From positions 5,478,695 through 5,542,694 of the forward strand of contig NC_079897.1 of NCBI RefSeq assembly GCF_024868665.1: DNA of 64,000 nucleotides, given 5' to 3'. A program made the position numbers and the translations under genes. The notes under the pieces were generated by a model, which saw nothing but the letters and a program-made list of their open reading frames with translations, was not told where the DNA came from and ran no database searches. How positions within the stretch are numbered: the first letter of the stretch is position 1; every line of letters begins with the position of its first letter. This DNA comes from Triplophysa rosa. Taxonomy: Eukaryota; Chordata; Actinopteri; Cypriniformes; Nemacheilidae. Positions 11,371-23,737 of the stretch are shown here, piece by piece.

Positions 11371-12219
11371 TTTTCAACATTCAGTAAATGTATAATAAAG
11401 ACATTCTTACCTGACAGGTGACCGCAGCCCTCGTTTTCACTGAACCAAATCAGCACTGCAACCTGTTTTTAATACCTGAGCATATTTGTCATTCAAAAAA
11501 GGCCCAGCAGGCTTCTTGAACACTTATTGCGTGAGACTGCCGTTTTCTGTTCAACTCAGCATAATGACAGCATTATTATATAATTATATACAGTATTATA
11601 GTATATTTAGTTTATAATTACTTATTTTAAAAAATGACATCTTTTAACTTTGCAATTAACAAATAGTTCTTCACAGTCACAGTCTGTTTTATGAGATGCA
11701 GTCACCCATCATGTCACAGTCCATCAACCTGATAAAGACTTTTTAAAGATGAAGTTCCATCACAAATACAAATGTTGGAGACCCTGAATATTTTTATATG
11801 CAGTTTTTTAAAACTTTAAATAGTACATAGAAAATAATTTGATGATAATGTCTAATGGTAATGAAAAAAAGACTGAATTTGAACAAATAACTTAATCATT
11901 TTTTCTCAGATGCAGAACAGCAAGGCAGTCAGTTACTTAAAGCGGCCATGCACTTTTATTCAGTCAGTTTGACGCTGCAGGCAACTATCAGACTTAATGC
12001 ATTTCATAATCTACTCCATATTTCAGAATTGCTACAACGTTGCTAGTGCGCTGACCAGCTATAGGTGGATAGGAGAGGCCATGATAAATACTGGCCAACA
12101 GAGGGAATTTGTCCAGGACACCTCTACTCTTTATTAAAAGTGCCGTGGGACTCATCCGAAGGATAGTTTTTTCCCAGAAAAACAATGTTCCAATACTGTT
12201 TCAGCACTTGTTTACAATA

Positions 12220-12835
12220 GGCGGGTTTCCATCCAAAGTTGCGAATTTATCTTATGCACAAAGCTGGAATATCGCATAAAACATTTTCGAATAAGCACCT
12301 TTTCCATCCAAATAGTCAACCGTCACTTCATAATAAACTGCCACTAAATATCAGTAAGAAAAGTAAGAGAAGCCACTGAATATAATGATTTTCATATAGA
12401 ATAATACTTGCGCAAGCAGACGATTACGAAACACAATGAATGCGGTGCTTTTGTGGATGCCTGCTGTTTGGGAAACACGTGACAGTTCTAAGAGGCAATT
12501 ACAGAAATACTTGACGACCTTGCTCAGGCATTTAAGAATGACCATAACAACATTTCTGATGCTGTGTAACAAGATCAGTACTCTGGTTAGTCAGGTTAAA
12601 CCGGCCGTCTCATAGTGCAATTACGTGACTTTTTGGAGGAATTTATTCGGCAAATGTGTTTCCATCTCCCATTATTCTCATTAACCCTTTTTCGCAAAAA
12701 TGAAAAACCACCTCAAGCGAGCGTAAAAACTTTTTACGAATTAAGGATTTTTAATTCGAAATTTGGCGTTTCCATCACTCGTTTCTGATGCGAAACTTCA
12801 AAATGCAAATAAAACCATAGTGATGGAAACGCGCT
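12220..12835. mobile_element. Non-autonomous DNA element (MITE), GCGNGTTTCCATC ends
   Basis: The left end reads GGCGGGTTTCCATCCAAAG. The right end, complemented, reads AGCGCGTTTCCATCAC. The short TTTCCATC motif recurs inside each end, at about 12300 and 12660. No coding frame is present. The superfamily is uncertain because I could not see an unambiguous target duplication. Confidence 0.65.
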
Positions 12836-13827
<992 letters not shown>

Positions 13828-14110
13828 CCAGGTGGAAAAAGTGCACATCCATAATATACTTAAAACGCTCTATTTTCGTACAGTAATTTTGCACTCAATA
13901 AACTAAAAAATATTTTTTAGTACTTCTTAAGATAATCTTAAGAACATCTATTAATGGTGTTCATATTCATGGTGTCTCAGTCAAGAACACTTGTTCTAAA
14001 GAATATCTTAAGAAGTACTAAAACATAGTCTTTAGTATATTAAGTACAAAATTAGTGTGTGAAAATAGAGCACTTTAAGTACATTATAGAAGTGAACTTT
14101 TTTCACCTGG
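13828..14110. mobile_element. Palindromic MITE, CCAGGTG...CACCTGG
   Basis: Nearly the whole 283 bp is one imperfect inverted repeat. The left arm runs CCAGGTGGAAAAAGTGCAC through acttcttaagata; the right arm runs tatcttaagaagtact through cttttttcacctgg. The loop is roughly 50-60 bp near 13935-13995. Transcripts would fold into a long hairpin. Confidence 0.8.
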
Positions 14111-14452
14111 ATGACCAGGAATTAGGCCTACTGTAAATGACCTCAAAGCGAAGAGGCATAAGTTAACAAAGCTCCAGTTTTTAAACCTTACCAATTTTAA
14201 AGATGCTTACATCACTCTCTGCACACGAGCCGTCAAAGTGAGGTCACCATGTCCCAAGATAAAAATTACAATGGAAAACACAAGCCACGCCCACTATTTT
14301 TCGCAGTTGATATTACGTTTTACTTGGAAATGCGTCAGAATACAGAAGTAAAAACGATCACAGCTTCCAGTTCAGAGGGACTCTAAGGTTTGTGCTCGTC
14401 ATTGTACTGGTATGTGCGACTTTATTTAACGACCCAAAAAAGCATGTCTTAA

Positions 14453-14640
14453 AGGAGCAATTCACTATAAAATAAAAATTTCATGATTATTCACTCACCC
14501 ACACATCATACAAGCCGTCCGTGTGTCTATTTCTTCTGTCGAAAACAAATTGAGGCTTTTGAGGAAAGCTTCCCAGGGTTCTAATCCATATAATTGACTT
14601 AAACGGGGGGCTGTTGGTTAAGGTCCAAATTTCAGTTTCA
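14453..14640. mobile_element. Fragment of a TTAA-type MITE
   Basis: After TTAA at 14449-14452 comes AGGAGCAATTCACTATAAAA and then attcactcacccacacatc. This is the common fish MITE pattern of a 'start-TTCAC-AAAAT' end followed by 'tcactcaccc'. The matching right end is not seen. Confidence 0.45.
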
Positions 14641-15264
14641 TCGCAGCTTCAAAAGGCTAATGACACCAGCTGATTGTAGCAAGGTAGGCGGGGAAAGTTT
14701 ACGTGTAGTCCCAACCCCGTCATTAAACGGAAATAAGGTGTGATGATTTAAAGGACAGGCGAAAGCGACGGGCATCTGGGGTCCTGTTAGTGTTTGGCGG
14801 GCGCGTGGTGTGTTGCGTCGGGGGACTGTGAGTCCTGGTGGATGCCTGTTGTTAAGCAAAGGTAATCTTGGCCGTTATTTTTTATTTTTTTTATTTGCGT
14901 GTTTGGGTAATGCAGTCATGTATATTTTATGGATGGTTTTAGACTTGGATGATTGGAAGCCCAGGACTATCGGGGTAGCGTGTTTAGAAGTGTGGTACTG
15001 ATGCTTTGGACAACCGGGTATTTCACTGGCTGTGCCAAGTAAAAGGTATGTTTTGTTTTTGTTTTGGTTGGGTATGTGAATAAGATAGTTACTTATAATA
15101 ATATTTATTCTTGTAGGATGGACAAAGATGGTTAGATGCTAGTCGCTGTTCTCTTATGGGTTTTTTAGTGTATGTAAAACTATGACTGCTCCCGGTGGAA
15201 TGTATAATTTTCCCTAGCCATTTATGTGTTGACTTGTGTAGTGGTGTTTGTGTTGGAATACTGG
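14641..15264. other. No gene recognised
   Basis: No coding motif. It lies between the MITE fragment and the gypsy integrase remnant and may contain further decayed gypsy sequence. Confidence 0.4.
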
Positions 15265-15712
15265 CTAGGGTTTATTCCTTCCCTTTACATAGTTCCTCAA
15301 GTACACAAGCTGTCCCTCCTCCAAACCCTTATCATTAACTTTTTCATTATGTACTTGATTCCGCTTTTCTGCTTTAGCCAGCAACTGCTGCCTCACATGA
15401 CTATGTGCAACCCTTAAACTCTCTTGGTGGCTTTGCACCCAGTCCCCGGTACCTCCCACACCCTCTTCACCTAATCTCCTCCCCAGCAGAAAATCTACCG
15501 GGAGTCTAGGGTCACATCCAAACATCAAATAATATGGGGTCATGCCCGTAACATGATGGGCGGTGGTGTTATACGCATAAATGACCTGTGAAAGATGGCA
15601 AGGCCAATGCCTCTTTTGTGCCGGTGGCAGTGTACGCAAAAGATCATGGAGGGTGCGATTAAATCTCTCGCACTGTCCATTTCCCTGCGGATGATAGGGA
15701 GTAGTCCTAGAA
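15265..15712 (-). pseudogene. Ty3/gypsy integrase C-terminal fragment
   Basis: From about 15712 the minus strand reads TTPYHPQGNGQCERFNRTL, the end of the integrase catalytic core with the third catalytic Glu (QCERFNRTL). It continues with YAYNTTAHHVTGMTPYYLMFG, LPVDFLLG, and the basic region up to YLRNYVKGRNKP, where it is cut. The zinc-binding head, the first two catalytic residues, RT and RNase H are absent. The plus-strand fragment to the right repeats the last about 65 residues in opposite orientation. Confidence 0.8.
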
Positions 15713-15909
15713 GAGGGTGGGAGAGGTACCGGGGACTGGGTGCAAAGCCACCAAGAGAGTTTAAGGGTTGCACATAGTCATGTGAGGCAGCAGTTGCAGG
15801 CTAAAGCAGAAAAGTGGAATCAAGTACATAATGAAAATGTTAATGATAAGGGTTTGGAGGAGGGACAGCTTGTGTACTTGAGGAACTATGTAAAGGGAAG
15901 GAATAAAAT
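15271..15909. repeat. Large inverted repeat, two about 195-bp arms
   Basis: The left arm (15271-15466) and the right arm (15714-15909) are reverse complements over roughly 195 bp with a few mismatches, separated by about 247 bp. Both arms are the same segment of a gypsy integrase. The structure arises because two integrase pieces lie head to head. Confidence 0.85.
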
Positions 15910-16162
15910 TCAAGATTTCTGGGATCCTCGTCTTTATAGGGTGAGTCGAGGCCCCTCTGGAAATGGGGCGGTGTTCTCTGTAAGCCCGGTATTAGAAGGT
16001 GATCCAGTTAGGACGGTACATCGGTCAGAGTTAAGAAGTGCATTACGTGAATCAGGAATCTGCTTGTCTGACCCACAGATGGAACTAGGTTCGGAAGCCC
16101 CGGGGGTGTCGAGAGACGAGGAGGAAACCTGTATGTTATGTAACCTAATATGTGTATGTTGA
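15740..16162 (+). pseudogene. Ty3/gypsy integrase C-terminus with GPY/F module
   Basis: The plus-strand frame starts with SHQESLRVAHSHVRQQL, passes YLRNYVKGRNKIQDFWD, and reaches the C-terminal GPY/F-like segment (GAVFSVSPVLEG, RTVHRSELRSALRES). It ends with an acidic tail. It overlaps the minus-strand piece by inverted repetition but extends about 75 residues further downstream, so the two pieces come from one family. Truncated upstream; not functional. Confidence 0.8.
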
Positions 16163-16542
16163 GTCATGTTTGGAGGTGCAGATCTCTCAGGAGGAGTGCA
16201 GTAGTCAGGCTCTGCGAGAGGAGGTGGCAGAAAAAGAGGAGAGTCTGTTGCAGTAACACTCTGATATGAAGGTTGATATGTTGACCGTGATACAATAATA
16301 TTCGTGATCACAAAAAAAGGATTTATGTGATTGTTTTTGTTGTTCAGTTCAGTGCACAACCAGGAGTAGATGGAGTACAATCTGACATCACAAAAGTGTC
16401 TTTAGGGTGAGTGGCCGAGAGTTCTGTCCGATTCGAACAAATTCGAATGTGCCCTCTGCTGTCCGGTAGTTACAGCACCTTGCAAAAGTATTCATCCCCC
16501 TTCATTTTATTCACATTTTCTTATGTTGCTGCCTTATCTTAA

Positions 16543-17849
16543 AGGGGTCATATGGCGGAAATATGTGTTTTTCTGTGTCTTTGGTGTGTTATAAGTTGCC
16601 CATGCATGTATTAGACACGTAAAATTGCTAAAATTAAAGTGTTGGAACAAAAGATGCATTCTATCGAAAAGCAAATGCGAACCCAGACCTGCCTGAAACG
16701 CCTCATGTAACCACACCCCCACGGATGTACGTCACTTCGTGGTATGACTTGACTAAGACCGCCCAAATCTAAACGCAAGTGAGGTGGGCGTACTTGTAAA
16801 TCTCATTGTATCGTCACCGCCGCAGCCATGTCGCGGAGACGCTGTGTGTTTCGTTGCGAATAGAAAGACACTTTGTTTGCCCTGCCAAAAGATGAGACAA
16901 CTAAAAACGAATGGTTACATTTTATTACAACACTGTTCCAGAAAAGTACAATCCGAATGTTCAAGTTTGTGCAGCGCATTTCACCGACGATTGCTTCACG
17001 AACCTGGGAGAGAGATTAAGACCGGCTATGCACGAAAGCTTTGGTTAAAAAGTGGGGCCATTCCAACCATTACAACTTCGCTGGTGCTTCAGATTCGCAG
17101 CCTGTAAGTATATTTTCATTGTAAAAGACTTTGTTATGGACTAACGCGAGTTGAGTTTGTTGTGTGTTTGTGATCTGCAAATGCAGACACGCACACAACG
17201 TGAAAAAAGACAACTTAAGTCCTAATAATCAGTAATAATGTTCCACCTAGAGGCAACAAATGTCGTATTAATAATGTCTTTTTATATTTAGTATTTATTT
17301 TGGGTTTATTGTCTTTGTTGAGTCGCGACGAGACGTGGCGTAACACTGGTTGATCAAGAAGGGCCAAAGCGCTCGCGTTATTTATACCATTCCCTGCTGT
17401 AATGCAAGCTTTTTTCTATCTCACACAAACATCCTGCTCTAGTCGCGCTGGCAAAGTTGATGTATCGGCTTGATCATCTTTATTTTCCATATCAGATTCG
17501 GGCTCGAATTGATATAGGAAGTACCGATGACATTTTATCACCTGTCAGGAGAATTGCGTGGGAACATGATGTTCCGAATATGGTAAGAGGCGTTACATTT
17601 CTGTGAAATGATTGCAGTATTCGACCAATAACTACGCACTGGTTAACTGGCCAATCATAGCACACCTCGCTTTTCAGAGTGATGAGCTTTGTAAAAAATC
17701 AGCGCGTTTCAGAGAGGCGGAGCAAAGAGGAGATACAAACATGCAGGGTATGTGGAAAATACAGCGTTTTTTAACCTTAAATCGTGTATACACATTACTT
17801 GCATCTAAAACAAATGATAATATTCGTTTTAGCCGTGTCATTTGACCCC
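16543..17849 (+). mobile_element. Kolobok-like THAP element inside the Tc1 end
   Basis: Ends are AGGGGTCATATGGC and, complemented, GGGGTCAAATGAC, flanked by TTAA at 16539-16542 and 17850-17853 (one extra A can be assigned to either side). The rest of the Tc1 end continues on both sides without loss, which proves insertion. The 541-bp element at 29351-29891 is clearly the same family at both ends. About 1.3 kb long; only a THAP exon is recognisable, so it is a deletion derivative. Confidence 0.85.
16828..17103 (+). pseudogene. THAP zinc-finger exon, degenerate
   Basis: From the ATG at 16828: CVFRC (first zinc pair), a stop soon after, then LFALPKDE and NEWLHFI. A frame change follows, and then VQVCAAHFTDDCFTNLGE (C-x2-H pair). 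Another change leads to SGAIPT. This is a THAP domain order spread over shifted frames. The exon ends CCT followed by gtaagt at 17104, the same border as in the THAP exon at 5428-5707, although the two elements have different ends. Confidence 0.7.
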
Positions 17850-18019
17850 TTAAAACTACTTAAAAAATATATATATTAATCTACACTCCATGCACAATAA
17901 TGTCAAAACCAAAAACAGAGTTGTGACTTATTTATTTAAATTAAAAACTAAATAAGTGCATTGCATAAGTATTCATACCCTTAACTCAGTAGTTGGTTAA
18001 AGCACCTTTACAGACTCTA

Positions 18020-18700
18020 ATCTTTTTGGGTATGATGTGACAAGCTTTACACATCTGCATTTGGCCATTTTCTGCCATTCTTCTCCTCAGATCCTCTCAA
18101 ACTTTATCAGGTTGGATGGAGATCATACAGAGATGTTCAGTTGGGTTCAAGCCCAAGCACTAGCTGGGCCACTCAAGGACATAGACAGAGTTGTCCATAA
18201 GCCACTCTTGCATTGTTTTAGCTGTTTGCTTAGGATCATCGTCATGTTGGAGAATGAACATTCTGCCCTGTCCGAGGTTCTGGGCTAGGTTTTCATGATC
18301 ATTATCTCTGTATTTTGTGCCATTGAGCTTTTCTTCTACTCTGACAAATGCCCCAGTCCCTACAGCTGAAAAAAAACCCACCACACTTTACTGTTGAGAC
18401 CGTATTGTACAGGTGTTGAGCAGGTTTTCTCCAGACATGATGCATGAAACTGACCAGAGAATCTTGTTTCTGACAGTTTTAAAGATTCATTAAAAGGTAC
18501 GTTTTTGCATATTTCAAGCTTTCATGCGTCTTCACTGAGCAAAGGCTTGAGTCTGGCCACTCTGCAATACAGCTCTGATTGGTGGAGTGCTGCAGTGATG
18601 TTTGTCCTTCTGCAAGTTTCTCCCATCTCCATATATGACCATGGAGCTCAACCAGAGTGATCATCAGCTTCTTGGTCACCGCTCTAACCAAGACACTTCT
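18020..18700 (-). pseudogene. Tc1 transposase remnant
   Basis: The minus-strand frame 18384-18160 carries GTGAFVRVEEKLNG, ILQHDDDPKQTAKTMQEWL and VLEWPS, the segment of Tc1 transposases that holds the second catalytic Asp. Frames at 18691-18479 hold an upstream segment. Stops and shifts separate them, and the downstream Glu region is decayed. Inactive. Confidence 0.75.
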
Positions 18701-19329
18701 CCATCGATGGCTCAGTATGGACAGGAGGTCGGCTCAGTATGGACAGGAGGTCAGCTCAAGTAAGAGATCTGGTGGTTTCAAATCTCTTTCATTAAGGATT
18801 AATGCAGGCTACATGCTTCTGTGAACCTTCAATACAGCAGATTTTTTTTCAGAAGTCTTCCCCAGATATGAATCTTGATACAATCCTGTCTCAGAGCTCT
18901 ACTGGCAGTTCTTTTGACCTCATGTCTTGGTTTTTACTTTGATATGCTTTTTCAGCTGTTGCACCTTTTATTGAGAGGTATGTGCCGCTCCAAATCAAAC
19001 TTATTCAATTGAATTTGCCACAGGTTAACTCCACTCAAAGTGTAGAAACATCAACAAGCAAAACTAATGCTTCTGAGCTAAATTTCAAGTGTCCCAGAAA
19101 AGGGTATGAATACTTATGCAATGTATTCTTTTTTTAGTTTTTAATTTTTAATATATTTGCAAAGTTGTCACAAATCTGTTTTTTTTGTTTTGTCATTTTT
19201 TGTATTGTTCACAGAGTGTAGATTAATGTAAATGTTTTTTTTATTTAAAGTAGTTTAAGATAAGGCAGCAACATAACAAAATGTGAATAAAATGAAGGGG
19301 ATGAATACTTTTGCAAGGCACTGTAAAGT

Positions 19330-20995
19330 GGAAACTATAGTAAAGCTAATAGAACTATATGTTTCAATCCCTTTAGTAGGAAACTGTTGATAGTAGCAGT
19401 CAGTGTGGAGTGGTGAAAAAGGAGGGTAAGGTATGTCATTGGGGTCATCAGGTGGGCACCCTGCTTCCTCAACGTTTCGTTGATTGAAGCCCACAACGTC
19501 TCCAGAAGGCTCAACGGTGTACCCAGCGTCCCAGGTACACCCCCCTCCATGCCATACCCTCTATATCCCTGATGGGCTCTGCATGGCAGGGGTGTCCTTC
19601 TCCCTGAGTCGGGCCTACGCCTGACCGCATACCATCTATCTCTACCTTGCTGCCCAGATGGGATCCTTAAACTTGATCCAGAGCCAGTTACTGCTTTTTT
19701 CGGCAGCACTTGACATGGACTTGATGGCCTGTTGGAGAGAGCGAGCCTTCACCCCTATTTTTCTCAGCTAACTGGTGGTAGATGTTGCAACAAATCCCCT
19801 GCATCCCACTTCTACTGGGAAGATGCTAGTCCTTCAGCCGTTCTGGGATGCTTCAGCTGCCAGGTTGGAATATTTGTTCTTTTTCCTTTCATAAGCCTCT
19901 TCAACCCCATCTTCCCATGGCACTGTTAATTCCACAACATATGCCAGCTTTGTTGTTGGAGACCACAGGACCATGTCAGGCTGGAGTGTTGTAGCCACTC
20001 TTTCTGGGGGAAACACAAGCTTCTTATCAAGGTCCACTTCCAATTTCCAATCCATCGCTGACCGCAGTATACTTGCATCCTTTGGTGTTATACGATGCCC
20101 TTGATGTTGGCCAGCTGGTACGAAATTTGTGAAGTTGACCTGTCCTGCCAATGTTTGTGGGAGGTTGTTTGTGGTGGTTCGCTTCTGTTACAGTATTGAT
20201 GCCAGCTCTTTGAGTACTTGGTTATGCTGCTAAGTATAGCGCCCTTGGGTGAGACTTGTAGTACACCCTGATAGAATGTGCCTTAGGGATGCAGGTACTT
20301 GACACAGAGAACAGGCAGGATCTTCTCCATACCACTCTTTCAGATTTTGGGGGGAGGGTAGCAGGTCGTATGTGGCTCTGATGACAAAACTCAGCCGCGC
20401 TCCCTCCATCTGCCAGATGTCACACCAGCTGAGCTTTTTCTTCTCCAGGCCCTCCCAGTTGGTCCATCTCCCCTGCTTGGCCATTGAGACAGCTTTGGCA
20501 TATCGCTCTCCCTCCTCCTGTCTCCTGACTTCTTCTAGCACTAGCTGTCTCTTCTGCACTGATGTTGCTTTGTGCCAAAGAGGAGTTTTTGGGATGAGTC
20601 CAATCCCCTGCCCTCCCATTCTGTACTTGTCCAACCACATCTCTGAATTGAAGCGCAGACTTTGCACTCTGAACAGCTTCTGATGGAGTCCATTTCCTTC
20701 CCGCTACCACCCGGGGGGCTGCTGTTTGAATGACTGCACCCTTAGATTCAGTTAGGGTCATGATGAGCCTTGCTTTGGTGCATTTGAACTCTTCCACGAG
20801 CCCTGTATTGGTAATTCCAACTTGCCATGTCCATAAAGTCCGACGGAACTTAGACAATGTGGAACTCCAAGCCACTGCTTCAGCTGTATGCTTATTAGCT
20901 GTTCCAACTTTTCAACCTTGGTGATGGGGATCTCATACACAGTTAACGGCCACAAGAGTCTTGGGAGTATGCCAAACTGAAAGCACAGGAACTTG
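19330..20995 (-). mobile_element. LINE with restriction-like endonuclease (R2/R4/Dong-type), 5'-truncated
   Basis: The minus strand holds, in order from about 20990: the RT thumb region (LLWPLTVYEIPITKVEKLE, QWLGVPHCLSSVGLYG), a long linker, a zinc knuckle (CSLCQVPASLRHILSGC), and the restriction-like endonuclease (PDMVLWSP, VVELTVPWEDGVEEAYERKKNKY). A tail follows to about 19640 and then untranslated sequence. Fish carry such elements (for example Rex6). The RT catalytic domain is missing, because the copy stops where the DIRS element begins at 20996. The exact clade cannot be settled here. Confidence 0.75.
19640..20990 (-). pseudogene. LINE ORF fragment: RT thumb, zinc knuckle, restriction-like endonuclease
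   Basis: The coding sequence is split over several frames (21117-20758, 20875-20420, 20667-20230, 20151-19834), so it contains frameshifts and is not translatable as one protein. The endonuclease core keeps PD, the E in ELTVP and the Lys-rich YERKKNKY segment, the residues expected for its nuclease site. The product would have nicked chromosomal DNA to prime reverse transcription. Confidence 0.7.
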
Positions 20996-21577
20996 AGTTC
21001 CCTTTCTGTCGGTCTCTCAATGTTGTGTCGAACCGACAGATGGGGTTTGACTTGAGAACCTATCATCTTCTGACTAGTTTTGAAAAGACCAATGAAATTG
21101 GCGAATGAAATTTGCATTCATGCTTTTGTTCTTCGGAGCCTTCAATTTTATAATCTCTACAGTGATCTACGCTGATCTTCTGAATCTGCTGGAATCTTAC
21201 GATGTGGTGCAGCGGACTGTCCCTTCCCCTTGTTAATCCGTCAGCCACAGGCTCGCGGACCGTTCGCACCCTGTCTCGCTCGTCTGACCGTTCCCCAAGA
21301 GACGGTCCCACCCCGTCTTGTTCCTCAGCCACGTATTCGGAAACTGTGCATGATGATGATGAGATGTCCCTTGCAGCATGGGAGGGTGACTTATTGGCAT
21401 CCGACCCCGACGATTCCTCTGAGCTCCCTCCCTCAGGGGGTTGAGCCCAGGAAGAGGCGGACGTCGAAATGTCAGCCATGCTTTCCCGGGCCGCTGTGAG
21501 CATTAGGCTGCAGTGCACCGCACTGCCTCTCCCCCAACGCTCGCTCCAAGCTGCGCCCGCCCCCGTATTTTCCGGAC

Positions 21578-22405
21578 GTGCATGAGGAACTCAGTAAGAC
21601 CTGGAACGCCCCCTTTTCGGTGTGTATACGTCAAACTAGTTCCATCACCCTTACTTCCCTCGATGGTGGGGCAGCTAGAGGATACGTCAATGTCCTCCAG
21701 GTGGAGCATGCCGTCGCGGTGCAGTTGTGCCCGCAGACGGCGACCACCTGGAGGGCTCGACCTAGACTCCTGTGCAAAGCGTGTAGCTTTTCAGCATCTC
21801 TGGAGTCGAAAGCTTACACTGCTGTGGGCCAAGCTGCCTCCTCTCTCCACGCCATGGCCATCCTGCAGATCCATCAGGCCAAGGCGTTGAAAGAGCTCCA
21901 CGAGGGTAAGACCGACCCAGGGCTTATGCAGGAACTCCGCACCGCCACTGACCTCGCTCTACGGGTGACCAAGGTGACCGCGTGGGCCCTGGGTCGGACG
22001 ATGTCCACACTTGTGGTCCAGGAGAGACACCTCTGGCTGAAGCTTGCACAGATAAGTGACGCCGAGAAAGTCCGCTTTCTCGACGCACCCATGTCGCAAG
22101 GGGGGATGTTCGGTGATACTGTCGAGGACTTCTCCCAGCAGTTCTCGACATTAAAGGCTATCAAACATATCCTCCCCCGCTGCGACTCAGCCGCCCCCCA
22201 CCCAGGTGGCCCCCTGGAAGAAGACGTTGAGGAGGAAACCACCACCCTGTCAGCAGCCGCGATGAAAGCAGAAGCGGCCCTGACGGGAAGACCCCAGGGA
22301 GATCGAGAACACCATCGTGCCCGACCCCAGCCATTCCATCGCTGGTCGGTCGATCCGCGATGGTCCCTGCCCCGTCCCAACATCGGCAGTCAGCGGTTCC
22401 CCTGA
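21578..22405 (+). pseudogene. DIRS Gag-like protein fragment
   Basis: A 275-codon frame continues an earlier frame (21202-21444, rich in Ser and acidic residues). It has the helical stretch with LYTAVGQAA-like and ATDLALRVTKVTAWALGRTM segments, also found in the Gag-like part of the second DIRS copy (50870-51240). No known catalytic motif. The two copies differ by indels and stops. Confidence 0.6.
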
Positions 22406-22409
22406 AACT

Positions 22410-23060
22410 ATTTCAGAGGCTCCTGGGGCACATGGCGTCCTAGGCGGGGGTCAACCCCCTTGGGTTGATGCACATGAGACCGCTCCAGCACTGGCTACAG
22501 AGTCGGGTTCCATGCAGAGCGTGGCACATGGTCAGCAGGCGTATGGTGATCACGCCTCTCTGCCGACGCACCCTAACCCCTTGGTCTTCAATGACCTTTC
22601 TGCGGACGGGGTTCCACCTTGGGCAGGTTGCAAGGCGAGTCGTGGTGATGACAGACGCCTCCCTGCAGGGTTGGGGAGCCGTGTGCAACGGGCACGCAGT
22701 GTCGGGGCGATGGACAGGCCCCCGCCTGCGATGTCATATCAACTGCCTAGAGTTGTTGACTGTGCTACTTGCACTGAAGAGGCTACAACCTCTCGTGCAG
22801 GACAAGCACGTGCTGGCAGTTAACACAACTCGCCCAACGCCTCCTCCGGTGGAGGTGATGAAGTCCCTGCGTGCCACACACATCCCGGGCAACCTGAACC
22901 AGTCAGCCGACGCGCCCTCTTGTCAGTCGACACCTCGCGGAGAGTGGCGACTCCACCCCCGCGCAGTCCAGCTCATTTGGGTGCAGTTCGGGCAGGCACA
23001 GGTAGACCTTTTCGCCTCCCTGTACACCACCCATTGCCCGCTATGGTACTCCCTGTCCTA
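22410..23060 (+). pseudogene. DIRS RNase H region
   Basis: The frame 22465-23061 reads MHMRPLQHWLQSRVP, VVVMTDASLQGWGAVCNG (first RNase H Asp in TDAS), RHIN-type CHINCLELLTVLLALKRLQP (Glu in LELL), and THIPGNLNQSADAPS, then GEWRLHPRAVQLIW. This is the order RNase H core to connection seen in DIRS pol. A short deletion removes the segment with the third acidic residue (RSDS in the other copy). Confidence 0.75.
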
Positions 23061-23116
23061 GGACACCCTCGGCATGGATGCTCTAGTGCACAGCTGGCCG
23101 CAGGGCAAGCGTAAGT

Positions 23117-23602
23117 ATGCCTTCCCCCCCCAGTGAGCCTCATTGCACAGGTTCTGTGCAAGGTCAGGGAAGAGGAGCATCAAGTGCTACTAGTTGCGCC
23201 ATACTGGCCCAACCGGACTTGGTTCTCAGAGCTAATGCTCCTGACGACAACTCCCCCCTGGCCGATTCCCCTGATGAAGAACCTGCGTTCTCAAGCATTC
23301 TCCGAGCATTCTCCGTGTCCACGGATTGCCTAGAGTTCGGGCACGGACACTCTCACGTTATCCTGGAGATCAGCAAAGGAGAGGGCTGTCTCCAAACAGA
23401 GATTGGCGCACTGGTCCCAAGATCCCGGGCCTGCTGGCAGGACACACTCCACTGGGGTGTAGCCTCCTCGTGGGCACTGGCTCAGGTCGCCTCTCTGGCA
23501 GACATCTGCAGGGCTGCGGGTTGGGCTACGCCCAATACCTTCACGAGGTTCTACAGCCTCTGCGTAGAACCAGCGTCAGCCCGAGTCTTGCACAACAGGT
23601 AA
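23117..23602 (+). pseudogene. DIRS tyrosine recombinase C-terminus, partial
   Basis: The frame ends with VASSWALAQVASLADICRAAGWATPNTFTRFYSLCVEP, the C-terminal helix with the nucleophile Tyr region of DIRS recombinases. The N-terminal catalytic part and the HxxR box are lost in a deletion around 23300-23450. DIRS elements use this enzyme instead of an integrase to insert a circular DNA copy. Confidence 0.7.
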
Positions 23603-23737
23603 GACCGGCAACCGGTAGGGCGTACGCCTGCGAAAGCACCTTCCCCCCTCCAAGGTGGGTCAGAGTGCTATTTCCACCTCCCTTCGTCCCCCACTGGGTG
23701 AAGAATAGGCATTTTATCCATCACTAAGCACCTCACG

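Larger units (their letters stand above)
8848..12219. other. Long stretch without recognised genes
   Basis: T/C-rich and AT-rich DNA with no frame showing family motifs. It holds the separate simple repeats listed below and, on the minus strand near 11240-11262, a TGGCGACGAGGATGGG word after CACAACA that resembles a retroviral primer-binding site. Some of it may be a decayed minus-strand LTR element linked to the gag-like frame, which is inference. Confidence 0.4.
16473..19323 (-). mobile_element. Tc1/mariner element with IR/DR-type ends, split by a Kolobok-like insertion
   Basis: Both ends are bounded by TA (16471-16472 and 19324-19325) and begin CAGYRCCTTGCAAAAGTATTCATCCCC. The inverted repeats extend over about 200 bp each, through ATTAATCTACACTC. 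Each contains an inner copy of the outer motif (TGCATAAGTATTCATACCC), the IR/DR arrangement of fish Tc1-like elements. The left repeat is interrupted at its TTAA by the element at 16543-17849. Without that insertion the element is about 1.54 kb, a normal Tc1 size. Confidence 0.9.
20996..23737 (+). mobile_element. DIRS-type retrotransposon, internally deleted, right end missing
   Basis: It starts with the inverted-terminal-repeat sequence gttccctttctgtcggtctctc and a small hairpin (CTGTCGG...CCGACAG at about 21005-21040). The same end bounds the fuller copy at 49710. Gag-like sequence follows (21200-22400), then RNase H and a tyrosine-recombinase C-terminus. The reverse transcriptase is absent: Gag runs into the RT/RNase H connection at about 22400. 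The right terminal repeat is not found after 23737. Confidence 0.8.
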
